Notes: generated from the letters alone by a model not told the origin. A stretch of DNA of 64,000 nucleotides from Arthrobacter psychrochitiniphilus (GCF_003185915.1 NZ_QHLZ01000001.1:124001-188000); one strand, 5' to 3'; shown: positions 25,827-35,277, numbered from the stretch's first letter. A program made the numbers and translations.

Positions 25827-27815
25827 CTAGCCGTCCCCCCGAAGCTGTCTTCTGGCCGTTTCCAACTCCATCAACTCTCGCTGCAACAAGTTATAACTCT
25901 CCGGATCGACCGCCGGATCCATGCGCTGCAACGCCCCGAGCCGCTCTTCCTTCAAACGCGTGATCTGCAGCTCAAAAAGCCGTCGCAGAATATCCCGGCA
26001 GTACCGCTGAAGCGTTTCCTCCCGTGTGGCCGGCAGCGGGCTCAGGGCCAGCTCCGCCACCAGAGAACCCAACTCGGGCGGAACATGAGCCCGTACCCCC
26101 TCCAGCCACTGAGAGGTTGCCTCCTGCGACTCCCCCGCCTGATAGATGCCCTGCTGAATTGCCCTGTAAGCAGGCACCACAAACTCCGTGGCGGCAAAGT
26201 GCTGCCAATTCCCTGCCGATAAATACCCGGGGTGCTGCAAAACCACTTCCAGCGCCTCCCGCTCCATGCGTCCCTGCGGATCTCGCGGATCCGGGCGCAC
26301 AAAAGCTGGTGGCGCCTCAATCACCTCCGCTGCGGCCCCCGGCAGCTGCCGGCCATGAACGACGCCGTCTCTCTGGTTCCCCTGCCCCGTTAGCGCAGCG
26401 CCTGGCTGGCTGTGGGCGCCGGGCTGGGCCTGCGAACCCGACTGCGTGTGGGCACCTGATGTATGGGAGCCGGGCTGGGTATGAGAACGACGCTCGGCGC
26501 CCTTGACCGCGCGCAGGACCTCGTTGGGATCGGCCAGGCCCAGCCAGCCCGCCAACTCCTGGCTGTAGCCCATCCTGGTGGAGCCGTCGCGAATGGAGGC
26601 AACCACGGGGGCCGAGGCGCGCAATCCACTGACCCGGCCTTCCACGGTACTCAGATCAAACTTGGCCAAGGTGGTGCGAATGGCAAATTCAAAGAGCGGG
26701 CGGCGCGAACGAATCAAGGCATGGACCGCCTCATCGCCCTTGCGCTGGCGCAGCTCACAGGGATCGGCTCCGGAGGGCTCCACCGCCACAAAGGTTTGGG
26801 CCACGAAGCGCTGGTCCTCATCGAACGCCTTCAACGCTGCCTTCTGCCCTGCCGCGTCACCGTCGAAGGTGAACACTACCTCGCCGCCCGTGCCGTCATC
26901 CGAGAGCAGGCGCCTGGCTACCTTGATGTGCTCGGCACCAAAAGCCGTTCCGCAGGTGGCCACGGCTGTGTCGATGCCGGCTAGATGGCAAGCCATGACA
27001 TCGGTGTATCCTTCCACCACTACGAGCTGGCGCTTGGAGGCGATGGCCTTCTTCGCCAGATCGATCCCATACAGTACCTGCGATTTTTTGTAGAGGCTGG
27101 TTTCCGGGGTGTTGAGGTATTTGGGGCCTTGATCGTCTTCGAAGAGCTTTCGGGCACCAAAGCCCACAGTGTCCCCGGCAATGTCACGAATGGGCCAGAT
27201 CAGGCGTCCACGGAATCTGTCATATATGCCGCGCTGTCCTTCGGAAAACATGCCCGTCAGCTTCAGTTCCTCGTGGGTGAAGCCCTTGCCCGTGAGGTGC
27301 TTGAGCAGCGCGTCCCAACCCTGCGGGGCAAAGCCCACGCCGAAGTGTTCGGCGGCCTCACGGTCAAAGCCGCGTTCACTCAGGAAGGCCCGGCCCGCCG
27401 CTGCCTGTGGGGTCAGGAGCTGGGCGCGGAAAAATTCGCCGGCAATCTTGTGCGCATCCAGCAGACGCTGGCGCTTGCCCACATCTTCACGGCGCGGCCC
27501 CGTTCCACCGTCCTCATACCGCAGCTCATAGCCAATCCGGCCAGCCAGTTTCTCCACAGCCTCGGAAAAGGAAATATGATCCATTTTCTGGATGAAGGAT
27601 ATGACGTCGCCACTTTCCTGGCAACCAAAACAGTGGAAATAGCCCATTTGCGGACGCACATGGAAGGAGGGGCTGCGTTCGTCATGGAAAGGGCACAACC
27701 CTTTATAGGATCCAATTCCAGCGGACTTCAAGGTGACGTAGGCGTCAACAATTTCCTTGAGGTCGGTGCGCGTGCGCACCTCATCAATATCTTCACGTTT
27801 AATCAGGCCAGCCAC
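25827..27815 (-). CDS. dnaG: DNA primase
   Basis: Makes RNA primers for DNA replication; 662 residues. The N-terminal zinc-binding domain has CPFHDERSPSFHV (Cys41, His44) and FHCFGCQ (Cys62, Cys65). The RNA-polymerase core contains VGFGARKLFEDDQGPKYLNTPE and the TOPRIM block with VVVEGYTDVMACHLAGID and VFTFDGDAAGQKAALKA. A C-terminal helicase-binding helical domain follows. Residues about 442-482 are a repetitive Ser/His/Gln/Pro/Gly linker (units like GSHTQPG) between core and tail, unusual in length and composition. The ATG at 27815 fits MAGLIKREDIDEVR. Confidence 0.96.
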   Translation of the reverse strand: MAGLIKREDIDEVRTRTDLKEIVDAYVTLKSAGIGSYKGLCPFHDERSPSFHVRPQMGYFHCFGCQESGDVISFIQKMDHISFSEAVEKLAGRIGYELRYEDGGTGPRREDVGKRQRLLDAHKIAGEFFRAQLLTPQAAAGRAFLSERGFDREAAEHFGVGFAPQGWDALLKHLTGKGFTHEELKLTGMFSEGQRGIYDRFRGRLIWPIRDIAGDTVGFGARKLFEDDQGPKYLNTPETSLYKKSQVLYGIDLAKKAIASKRQLVVVEGYTDVMACHLAGIDTAVATCGTAFGAEHIKVARRLLSDDGTGGEVVFTFDGDAAGQKAALKAFDEDQRFVAQTFVAVEPSGADPCELRQRKGDEAVHALIRSRRPLFEFAIRTTLAKFDLSTVEGRVSGLRASAPVVASIRDGSTRMGYSQELAGWLGLADPNEVLRAVKGAERRSHTQPGSHTSGAHTQSGSQAQPGAHSQPGAALTGQGNQRDGVVHGRQLPGAAAEVIEAPPAFVRPDPRDPQGRMEREALEVVLQHPGYLSAGNWQHFAATEFVVPAYRAIQQGIYQAGESQEATSQWLEGVRAHVPPELGSLVAELALSPLPATREETLQRYCRDILRRLFELQITRLKEERLGALQRMDPAVDPESYNLLQRELMELETARRQLRGDG

Positions 27816-27937
27816 CGGGCCAGTTTACGTGAGTTTCCTGCGCCCAGGTTCCGTTCCGGGCCCACCTGTTGAGAACTTCCCCGGCCCGCGCAAGCCGCCC
27901 TGCAAGCCGCCCTACAAGCCAGAATTACAAGCCAAAA

Positions 27938-29212
27938 TTATAAGAGTGTCCGCTCCGTGCCCACGAGCCGCTCGTGCAGCGCCAGTGCCGATACATCAGT
28001 GAGTGAGGCGATCTGGTCGATAACCACCCGAAGCCGGGACGCGTCGTCGTCCGCGTCACGCCAATCAGCGGCAAACATGGTTTCCAGGTGCGCATCCCCT
28101 GTGACACTGAGCACGGCCACCAGCTCGCTGAGCACATCCTGCTGGCGCTGATAAATCGGTTGGCGGTGATCGGTAGTCATGACGAAGGTGGTGGCCAGGC
28201 CCTTCATGACAGCAATTTCCAGCAACGTTTCGGTAGGCACCACAACGTGAGCCGCGTACCGCGCCAACGGCCCGGTTCCGTGAATGGCCCGGGTCGCTGC
28301 AACTGCGCTTTGGCAGAAGCGGCCAATGAGCTGGCTCGTCATGTCCTTCAGTGCGGCCATGGAGCGGCGGCTGCCATCTGCGTGGCGCACCCACACATCA
28401 GTGGCTTCCAGGCGTTGCAACGCTGCATCGATCTCCGCCACATCCACGTTGGGCAGATACCACTGCTGGGTGTAGCCCAGGACCCGGCTACGCTGGTCCG
28501 CATTGGCCAGCCACTTGAGCTGGACGTGACCGGCCACAATGGCATCTTCAACGTCATGGACGGAGTAGGAAATATCGTCGGCAAGGTCCATGACCTGGGC
28601 TTCAATGCAGGTCTTCCCGGCCGGGGCGCCTTCGCGCAGCCACGTAAAGACGGGAAGGTCGTCGGTGTAGGCGCCAAATTTTCCGGTGCGCAGTCCGTTG
28701 ATGAGGGGGGCGTCAACCGCCAGCCACGGGTATTTTGAGGAGGCATCCAGGGAGGCGCGGGTCAGGTTCAACCCAGCCGATCCGCCGTTGGCCGTAAGAA
28801 CTTTGGACTCGAGCCTAGTCAGCAGCCGCAGAGTCTGGGCGTTGCCTTCAAAGCCGCCAATGGCGTGGGCCAGATCATTGAGCACCGATTCACCGTTGTG
28901 ACCGAAAGGCGGGTGGCCAAGATCGTGAGCCAGACAGGCGGTGTCAACCACGTCCGGGTCACAGCCCAGCGTCCTTCCCAATTCCCGGCCAATCTGGGCC
29001 ACTTCCAGACTGTGGGTCAGCCGAGTGCGGACAAAATCGTCCGTGTCCGGGGCCACCACCTGGGTTTTGGCACCGAGCCGGCGCAGCGCCGAGGAATGCA
29101 ACACCCGGGCCCTGTCCCGCTCAAACACTGTGCGCACAGTGCTCTTGGGGGCTTCTTGAACCCAACGCTGCTGGTCATGGGGCAAATACACGGACTGCAA
29201 TTCAGCGGACAT
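27938..29212 (-). CDS. dgt: Deoxyguanosinetriphosphate triphosphohydrolase (HD domain)
   Basis: Hydrolyses dNTPs (classically dGTP) to nucleoside and triphosphate, adjusting dNTP pools. The 424-residue protein contains RLTHSLEVAQIGRELGRTLG and the HD pair in ACLAHDLGHPPFGHNGE, the metal-binding H...HD...D set. The C-terminal helical region is the usual dGTPase-like half. The start is the ATG at 29212 (MSAELQSVYLPHDQQRWVQE). Next to dnaG and a dus gene, an arrangement common in Actinobacteria, it is probably co-transcribed with dnaG 122 bases downstream. Confidence 0.94.
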   Translation of the reverse strand: MSAELQSVYLPHDQQRWVQEAPKSTVRTVFERDRARVLHSSALRRLGAKTQVVAPDTDDFVRTRLTHSLEVAQIGRELGRTLGCDPDVVDTACLAHDLGHPPFGHNGESVLNDLAHAIGGFEGNAQTLRLLTRLESKVLTANGGSAGLNLTRASLDASSKYPWLAVDAPLINGLRTGKFGAYTDDLPVFTWLREGAPAGKTCIEAQVMDLADDISYSVHDVEDAIVAGHVQLKWLANADQRSRVLGYTQQWYLPNVDVAEIDAALQRLEATDVWVRHADGSRRSMAALKDMTSQLIGRFCQSAVAATRAIHGTGPLARYAAHVVVPTETLLEIAVMKGLATTFVMTTDHRQPIYQRQQDVLSELVAVLSVTGDAHLETMFAADWRDADDDASRLRVVIDQIASLTDVSALALHERLVGTERTLL

Positions 29213-29328
29213 GTCCCTAAGTTTAGGGCCATCGCCGGACAGGGAGGGGACGCAGGTCCACAGGCACCACTAAAACGCCATGTCGGATCATTTTTGCGGC
29301 TGACACCGGTGGTGGCGCGGCGGTTGGG

Positions 29329-30510
29329 TTATCCGCCGGAGGAGTCCAGCTCCGCGCCGGTGAGCTCTTCCTTTTCCGAGCCGCTGACGGTGCGGCTGTC
29401 CAACCAGCCGGCAGGAAGGGCTGTGCGCTTGGGCGTTCCGGCGCGGCCGCGGGGGCCTTCAGCGTCAGAGCCTGGGTATTCCCCGGACATGTCCAGCTGG
29501 TCGAGCAGCCCGCGCAGCACCTCGAGTGTAGGCACCGAGGCCAGCGCCGCACGCAATTCCCCGCCAACCACATAACCCTTGAAATACCAGGCCATGTGCT
29601 TGCGGATATCACGCAGGGCCTTGTTTTCGTCGTCGAAGGTGTCAACAAGAAGTTCCGCATGCCGATACACGGCCGCGGCAACCTCAGCCATGCCGGGCTT
29701 GTGGCGCTCATCGCTGCCCTCAAAGGCGGACATCAGGTCAGCGAAAAGCCAAGGGCGGCCCTGGCAGCCACGGCCCACCACCACGCCGTCGACCCCGGTC
29801 TGGCGCACCATGGCGATGGCATCCTCGGCGCTCCAAATGTCTCCATTGCCCAGGACAGGAACATCCGGGAGGGCCTCGCGCAGCCGGGCAATAGCGTCCC
29901 AGTCTGCCTTGCCGGAGTAGAACTGATTGGCTGTGCGCCCATGCAACGCAACCGCGGCAACTCCGGCGTCGCGGGCTATGCGGCCAGCCTCCAGGTAGGT
30001 GAGGTGATCCTCGTCAATGCCTTTGCGCATCTTGATGGTCAGCGGCAGCCCGCCCTTGGTTGCTTCGCGGACCGCTGTCTGGACAATGTCGGTGAACAGG
30101 TCCAGTTTCCACGGCAGGGCAGCACCGCCGCCACGCCGGGTCACCTTGGCCACGGGGCAGCCAAAGTTCAAATCAATGTGGTCCGCATGATCTTCCTCAA
30201 CCAGCATGCGCACGGCCTTGCCCACAGTTTCAGGATCCACACTGTACAACTGCACGGAGCGGATCTTTTCATCCGGGTCGTGGCTGATGAGCCGCATGGA
30301 CTCGGGGGTGCGTTCCACCAAGGCGCGCGAGGTCACCATTTCGGAGACAAACACACCACCTCCGTGCTCACGGCACAACCTACGGAAGGCTGTGTTGGTA
30401 ATGCCGGCCATGGGGGCGAGTACCACGGGTGTTTCTACCGTGATGTTGCCTAGTTTCAGGGGCGGGAGGTCCAATTTGGTCTCGCTGGTGGGGATATCAA
30501 GAACAGTCAC
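29329..30510 (-). CDS. dusB: tRNA-dihydrouridine synthase (DusB-like)
   Basis: Reduces uridines in the tRNA D-loop using FMN and NADPH. The 393-residue protein has LAPMAGITNTAFRRLCRE, the catalytic-Cys region LNFGCPVAKVTRRGGGAAL, TIKMRKGIDEDHLTYL, VALHGRTANQFYSG and VLGNGDIWSAEDA, all standard. After the helical recognition domain (MAWYFKGYVVGGELRAALA) the last 50 or so residues are a poorly conserved Gly/Arg/Ser tail ending in LDSSGG. The family is clear; DusB is the usual name for the single actinobacterial copy. It lies 116 bases upstream of dgt. Confidence 0.93.
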   Translation of the reverse strand: MTVLDIPTSETKLDLPPLKLGNITVETPVVLAPMAGITNTAFRRLCREHGGGVFVSEMVTSRALVERTPESMRLISHDPDEKIRSVQLYSVDPETVGKAVRMLVEEDHADHIDLNFGCPVAKVTRRGGGAALPWKLDLFTDIVQTAVREATKGGLPLTIKMRKGIDEDHLTYLEAGRIARDAGVAAVALHGRTANQFYSGKADWDAIARLREALPDVPVLGNGDIWSAEDAIAMVRQTGVDGVVVGRGCQGRPWLFADLMSAFEGSDERHKPGMAEVAAAVYRHAELLVDTFDDENKALRDIRKHMAWYFKGYVVGGELRAALASVPTLEVLRGLLDQLDMSGEYPGSDAEGPRGRAGTPKRTALPAGWLDSRTVSGSEKEELTGAELDSSGG

Positions 30511-30617
30511 TATGCAATTCTCTCAAATGCCACCAAATTAATCTCCCCGGGTAGCGGCCCACGCCCCGGGACCGACCCATGGCCCGTCACGGGTTCCTCC
30601 TCACGACGAGTCCTTCA

Positions 30618-31664
30618 CTATGCACCGCGCACGTGCGCCACCAACAACTCCACGAACCTTTCCGGCTGTTCCAGTGCCGGTGAGTGCCCGGACCCAGCAA
30701 ACACCTCCTCTGAATAACGGCCACCCTTCGCAGCGTAGCTCTCCAGCACGGCCCGGGTCTGTGCCAGCATCTGCTGTGCCGGAGCCTTCTCCTGCCCCGG
30801 CCAGCCCGGGATCACACCGGCTTGGCCCAAGAAGTTCAAGTCAAAGGCGGAACCATCAGAGACAATGGCATCGGCATCACCGCGCACCCAAAGAACGGGT
30901 GGTTTGATGGCCAACTCTGCAATGGCCGAGACGTTGAAGTTACCCGGTGACATGGTGTTCAAGACTCCCCTGGCGCCGGCTGCGAAGCCTGGCCAATTCT
31001 CCGAAGGCACGGAATCGCCAGGATAATTCTCCGGGCCCGTCGCAGTGGAGAGCATGGACTCCACCCACGTGTCCTCGTGCTCGGAGACAAAACCTGCAGC
31101 GACATAGGAACCCTTGTAGACCGACCAAGGTCCCAGCGGGTTTTCCCGACTCGTGTCACCAGCCTCAAGCGCCGCAACGAAGCCGGGGTTAGCCCCGCCT
31201 CCCCCGGTGCCAGCATCATCGGTGGTGAGGCGGGTCCCGTCCAGTCGGGTACCGCCAAAACCATAAGGCGAGACGGGCGCCTGCAAGGTGATGCTTGCAA
31301 CGGGGTAGTCCAGCGCATATTGCATGACAACCCCGCCACCCATGCTCCAGCCCACAAGGTGGACGGGCCCAAGTCCCAGCTCACGGACCACCGAGTAGAC
31401 ATCGTCGCTGAAGTCGCGCACTCCCCGGCTTGCATCTACGGGAGCACCCTCGCTGCCGCCGAAGCCGCGCAGATCTATGGCATAAGCGTCAACATCATCT
31501 GGCAAGGCCAGCATGATCGGCTGCCAGAACAGTGAGGAGGAGACATTCCCGTGGACAAACACGACGGCGGGCCCGCCAGCTCCTGCCCCGGTCCGGGTGA
31601 GCACGTTGGCGAGTAGCCGATCCGTTTGAACAGTGCTGGCTCTGATGCCTTCAAAGAGTGGCAC
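30618..31664 (-). CDS. Alpha/beta hydrolase
   Basis: A 348-residue alpha/beta-fold hydrolase. FVHGNVSSSLFWQ carries the oxyanion-hole HGN, DLRGFGGSEG follows, and the nucleophile Ser sits in VGWSMGGG. An acid lies in VRGDADAIVSD and the final His in GSGHSPALEQPERF. A large cap insert (about 150-260, Gly-rich, with FGGTRLDGTRL) lies between. The start is the GTG at 31664, 7 bases after AAGGGG; an upstream extension to 31811 is not family-like. The substrate is unknown. It is divergent from the ABC/Pip operon. Confidence 0.88.
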   Translation of the reverse strand: MPLFEGIRASTVQTDRLLANVLTRTGAGAGGPAVVFVHGNVSSSLFWQPIMLALPDDVDAYAIDLRGFGGSEGAPVDASRGVRDFSDDVYSVVRELGLGPVHLVGWSMGGGVVMQYALDYPVASITLQAPVSPYGFGGTRLDGTRLTTDDAGTGGGGANPGFVAALEAGDTSRENPLGPWSVYKGSYVAAGFVSEHEDTWVESMLSTATGPENYPGDSVPSENWPGFAAGARGVLNTMSPGNFNVSAIAELAIKPPVLWVRGDADAIVSDGSAFDLNFLGQAGVIPGWPGQEKAPAQQMLAQTRAVLESYAAKGGRYSEEVFAGSGHSPALEQPERFVELLVAHVRGA

Positions 31665-32038
31665 GACGGGACCCCTTCTTAACGCTGCAGTACCCACTTG
31701 TGATATTCCCCACCCTAGATCAGGGTTGTGACATTCCACGCCACCGCGACCCGGAGCGGCCCAATCGTGCTCGGCGCGATTCTGCTCGGCCCAGCAAGGA
31801 TGCGACAACACTTAGCTCGGCGCGAGGGGCGCCTGCATCCTTCCCTTAGCTTCGCCTCCCTTTTCATTCACCCGGCCTAGTGCCCAAGGTCACGGAGTAG
31901 CGAAGCCTTCAAAAGTTGCCGCAAACCCACAAATTATTGTTAGACTGACTGGTCAGTACAAAGATTAGGAATGGGTGCCTGTTCCGGAAATAAAAACCTC
32001 CGGGCAAGGCAGCCATCACCCCACGAGAAGGAACCACT
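31665..32038 (+). promoter_or_regulatory. Intergenic control region of the ABC/Pip operon with operator-like dyad
   Basis: The -10-like TAGACT (31941-31946) overlaps a perfect dyad ACTGAC-TG-GTCAGT at 31944-31957, followed by an 80-base leader and AAGGAA 5 bases before the GTG at 32039. A dyad over the transcription start is typical for TetR repressors, and a TetR gene ends this operon. The other half of the gap shows no clear element. Confidence 0.6.
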
Positions 32039-32842
32039 GTGCAGATTCATGCCAACAACCTCGCGTTGAACGCAGGCCGCGGCCCTGTTTACGGCCCACT
32101 CACCTTTGACACGAACGGGGGTCTGACAGTGCTCCGAGGGGATCCTGGAAGCGGGCGCACCGCATTGCTGCTCACACTGGCCGGGCGCATGAGGCCCGAC
32201 TCCGGCAGCCTGACTGTCGGCGGGCATCACCTCCCCCGCCAACTGCGCGCCGTTCAGAAAATTAGCTCCGTGGCCGGATTCGTGGGCATCGACAGCCTCG
32301 AGGAATCTGTCACTGTGGGGGCTGCTTTGCGCGAACGCCTCGCCTGGCTCGCACCCTGGTGGTCCATTGTGCGTAGCCCCAATGACGTGGCGGTGGCGCG
32401 CCTCTGCTCACCCATCTTTGGCAACGAACCGATCCCCCACGCTGACACTGTGATTTGGGATCTGGCGGAGAGTCAGCAGTTCTTGCTCCGACTGGTGCTA
32501 GCCACCCTGTCCGCCCCGGAACTGCTCCTGGTGGATGACATTGAGCAACTGCGCAACACGGCTTCCCGCTCCATCATCTGGGCCCGGCTGGCAGATCTGG
32601 CAGCTTCCGGCACCCATGTGGTGGTCTGCGCCTCGTCTTTCGATGATCAGCTCTGGGCAGACTTGGGCATTGCCCCGGCGCTCATCGATATTAATCTTCA
32701 ACCGGCAGATGTGAACCCGCGCGTGGAGAACCCCGCCGAGGTGAACCCGCCTGCCGTCGGCCCTGCGCTTCTCACCATGGCGGCGGCAGCCAGTTCCGAA
32801 CACCTGACAGCCCAGTCCGAACCGATCAAGGAGTCCCACTAA
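32039..32842 (+). CDS. Degenerate ABC-type ATPase-like protein, partner of the Pip protein
   Basis: 267 residues with the outline of an ABC nucleotide-binding domain but changed key motifs. Walker A reads GDPGSGRT (34-41), with Arg40 in place of the invariant Lys. The signature position has DLAESQQ rather than LSGGQ. Walker B reads ELLLVDD (161-167), with Asp where the catalytic Glu should be. The switch region VVVCASS lacks the His. It probably binds but does not efficiently hydrolyse nucleotide, or is structural. The last 50 residues (Asn/Pro/Glu-rich) are not ABC-like. Its TAA is immediately followed by the ATG of the Pip gene, with the Pip ribosome site inside this gene. Confidence 0.8.
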   Translation: MQIHANNLALNAGRGPVYGPLTFDTNGGLTVLRGDPGSGRTALLLTLAGRMRPDSGSLTVGGHHLPRQLRAVQKISSVAGFVGIDSLEESVTVGAALRERLAWLAPWWSIVRSPNDVAVARLCSPIFGNEPIPHADTVIWDLAESQQFLLRLVLATLSAPELLLVDDIEQLRNTASRSIIWARLADLAASGTHVVVCASSFDDQLWADLGIAPALIDINLQPADVNPRVENPAEVNPPAVGPALLTMAAAASSEHLTAQSEPIKESH

Positions 32843-35191
32843 ATGTTTGCCTTTTTATCCTCTGGCACTGAACTTGGCCGGTTCAAACGCGGCAAGTTGC
32901 CCAAAATTGCCGTGGCCGTGATGCTCTTCATCCCGCTCATCTACGGCGCCCTCTACCTGTGGGCGTTCCAAGCCCCCGACAAGCACATGGACAACCTCCC
33001 TGTGGCTCTGGTCAACGAAGACACCGGTGCGATCAAAGATGGCGCGCCGGTGAACGCCGGTGATGACCTCGCCGCCGAGCTCATGGACGGCATGGAGCTC
33101 AAGTGGGAGCAGACAGATGCGGCCACGGCCGCGCAGGGTGTGGCGGACGGTAGCTACTACTTCGCCATGAGCATCCCGGCGGACTTCTCCAAGAACGCCG
33201 TCTCGGTAGGCACGGACACACCTGCTCAAACCATGATCGACGTCGAATTCAACGACACCAATAACTTCCTCTCGAGCGTTTTGGGCAAGCAGGCCATGTC
33301 CCAGGTGCGGGACGCGGTGTCCGAGCAATTGGGCGAGCAAACCTCCTCCGCCCTGCTCGTGGGATTGCACGACGCCGGAGAAGGACTCCGGGCCGCAACG
33401 TCTGGTTCCGCTGAAGTCACCCAGGGCATCGACAGCGCCAAGGACGGTGCCGGTAAATTAGTGGCGGGAATGAAGGATCTGGCCGCAGGCACCGTGACGC
33501 TCCAAGACGGTGCCCTCCAACTCGCCGACGGCGCCACCTCCTTGTCCCAAGGCGTCTCCACACTGGCCGGAGGAGCCACCACGTTAAACACCGGCGCAGC
33601 CACACTGTCCACGGGTGCTAGTTCACTGGCCAGCGGTGTAGCAGAGCTGAACACCGGCGCGGCCTCATTGGCAGCGGGAAGCAACACCCTGGCCATCGGC
33701 GCCTCGGACTTGGCAACGTCACTGGCCCAGGCAGTCCCAGACGCCAAGGCACTGGATACCGGCGCCGCCTCTGTCTTCTCCAGCGCCGGCACCCTGTCTG
33801 CGAGCGCTAGCAAGGTTTCCGCGTCTGCATCAACTCTGGCCGGCACGGCCGATGACGTGGCCGCCGGTGCCACGGCCACATCCACACAGCTGGCAGCACT
33901 CATTGCCGCCGTGGAGGCCATGCCGGCAGACACTCCCGCCAGCGCAATATTGGGGAGCCTGGAGACGTTGCACAACGATGCAGCCGTTCCCCTGGCAGCC
34001 GGGGCCGGAAAGTTGGCGGCCGGAGCGCACCAGCTTTCCACGAACGCCATCACGCCCCTCTCTGACGGGGCCGCAAAGCTGTCCGCCGGGGCTGGCACAG
34101 TCTCCGCGGGTGTCACCAAACTCAGCGCAGGGGTAGGCGAGGCGGCCACGGGTGCCGGGAAACTCTCGCAGGGTGCCACCGCCTTGAACACCGGCGCCAC
34201 CGCGCTGTCCACTGGCGCCGAGAGCGCCGCCACAGGGTCTTCACGTGTTGCAACTGGCGCATCCGAGCTCGCTGGCGGGGCATCTGCGCTGGCCGAAGGT
34301 GCTGGCACGGCAAAGGACGGGGCCGCGGCTCTGGCCACGGGCGCCGGTTCTTTGAGCACGGGCAGCACAGACCTGGCAAGTGGTAGTGGCAAGCTGGTGG
34401 AAGGCGGCACCACACTAGCTGACGGGGCCCAGAAATTGTCCACCGGCAGCCACACACTCACCCAGAAGCTCGACGACGGCGGCAAGGCAATCCCCGACGA
34501 TTCCGCAGCTCTCCTCTCCGAAAAATCTCGGGTCTTAGCAAACCCTGTTGCCATGAACCAGCAGTGGGCCAATCAATCCAATGGTTTCGGCGACGGTTTT
34601 GCCCCGTTCTTCATCGCCTTGGCCACCTTTGTTGGTGCCCTGATCTCTTGGCTGCTGCTGCGCGCACTTCCCACCCGGGCGCTTGCCGCCGGGGCGAGCG
34701 GGCTGCGCAGTGTTCTGACAGGTCTGCTCCCGGCACTTGCCATAGGGCTGGGCCAGGTGCTGATCATGGTGGCCGTGCTGCTGTGGGGATTGGATATGAA
34801 GCCCGTGTATCCCGTGGCGATGGCCGCCTTCATCTATCTGACCACGGTGTGTTTCCTGGCGCTGCAGCAAATGTTCATCATTGTCTTTGGCACAGCCGCC
34901 GGGCGGGTGGTGAGCCTGGTGCTGCTGATGCTGCAGCTGAGCTCCTCCGGAGGCACCTACCCGGTGGAGACCACTCCCGGCTTCTTCCAGGCGCTGCACC
35001 CGTTCATGCCTGCCACTTACGTGGTGAATGGACTTCGGCAGTTGATGACTGGTGGAATAGACTCCCGGTTGTGGATCTCCGTGGCGTTCCTGGCCGTGCT
35101 TGCGGCGGGTTCCGTGGCAGTTAGCGCGTTCTGCGCCGGCCGGCAGCGGGTGTTCTCCATCAAACGGCTACATCCGGAACTGGAGATGTAG
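32843..35191 (+). CDS. YhgE/Pip-type membrane protein with Gly-Ala heptad-like repeats
   Basis: 782 residues. Helix 1 (about 22-43) is followed by an extracytoplasmic domain with DNLPVALVNEDTGA, the usual Pip N-terminus. Residues about 195-560 are a long imperfect repeat built of 7-residue units such as GATTLNTGAATLSTGASS, rich in Gly, Ala, Ser, Thr and Leu, predicted to form a long rod or coiled stalk. The C-terminal third (about 590-765) has six hydrophobic helices and resembles ABC-2-type permeases. Relatives include YhgE, phage-infection protein Pip and ESX/type VII accessory proteins. It starts directly after the ATPase-like gene, with AAGGAG 8 bases upstream. Confidence 0.88.
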   Translation: MFAFLSSGTELGRFKRGKLPKIAVAVMLFIPLIYGALYLWAFQAPDKHMDNLPVALVNEDTGAIKDGAPVNAGDDLAAELMDGMELKWEQTDAATAAQGVADGSYYFAMSIPADFSKNAVSVGTDTPAQTMIDVEFNDTNNFLSSVLGKQAMSQVRDAVSEQLGEQTSSALLVGLHDAGEGLRAATSGSAEVTQGIDSAKDGAGKLVAGMKDLAAGTVTLQDGALQLADGATSLSQGVSTLAGGATTLNTGAATLSTGASSLASGVAELNTGAASLAAGSNTLAIGASDLATSLAQAVPDAKALDTGAASVFSSAGTLSASASKVSASASTLAGTADDVAAGATATSTQLAALIAAVEAMPADTPASAILGSLETLHNDAAVPLAAGAGKLAAGAHQLSTNAITPLSDGAAKLSAGAGTVSAGVTKLSAGVGEAATGAGKLSQGATALNTGATALSTGAESAATGSSRVATGASELAGGASALAEGAGTAKDGAAALATGAGSLSTGSTDLASGSGKLVEGGTTLADGAQKLSTGSHTLTQKLDDGGKAIPDDSAALLSEKSRVLANPVAMNQQWANQSNGFGDGFAPFFIALATFVGALISWLLLRALPTRALAAGASGLRSVLTGLLPALAIGLGQVLIMVAVLLWGLDMKPVYPVAMAAFIYLTTVCFLALQQMFIIVFGTAAGRVVSLVLLMLQLSSSGGTYPVETTPGFFQALHPFMPATYVVNGLRQLMTGGIDSRLWISVAFLAVLAAGSVAVSAFCAGRQRVFSIKRLHPELEM

Positions 35192-35231
35192 CCAACAGGG
35201 CGCGGTGAGCTGAGTGCGCGCCGGATGTCTT

Positions 35232-35251
35232 TAGACTTATTAGAAGCTAAT
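35232..35251 (+). promoter_or_regulatory. Promoter and possible operator of the TetR gene
   Basis: A -10-like TAGACT (35232-35237) is followed by the dyad ATTAG-AAG-CTAAT (35239-35251), 27 bases before the GTG start. This dyad differs from the one before the ABC/Pip operon. Confidence 0.4.
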
Positions 35252-35277
35252 CTCCGTTCAAGAATCAAGGAATCTAA

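Noticed and set aside
26985..27872. Long plus-strand frame antisense to dnaG
   Set aside because: It covers conserved DnaG coding sequence on the other strand and encodes nothing recognisable.
29596..30453. Plus-strand frame antisense to the dus gene
   Set aside because: It is a shadow of a strongly conserved enzyme gene, with high-GC codon bias explaining the open frame.
33226..34572. 448-codon open frame on the minus strand across the Pip repeats
   Set aside because: It is antisense to an intact, well-recognised protein. Its Ala/Pro/Ser-rich text is what Gly/Ala-rich repeats produce when read backwards, and no ribosome site precedes it.
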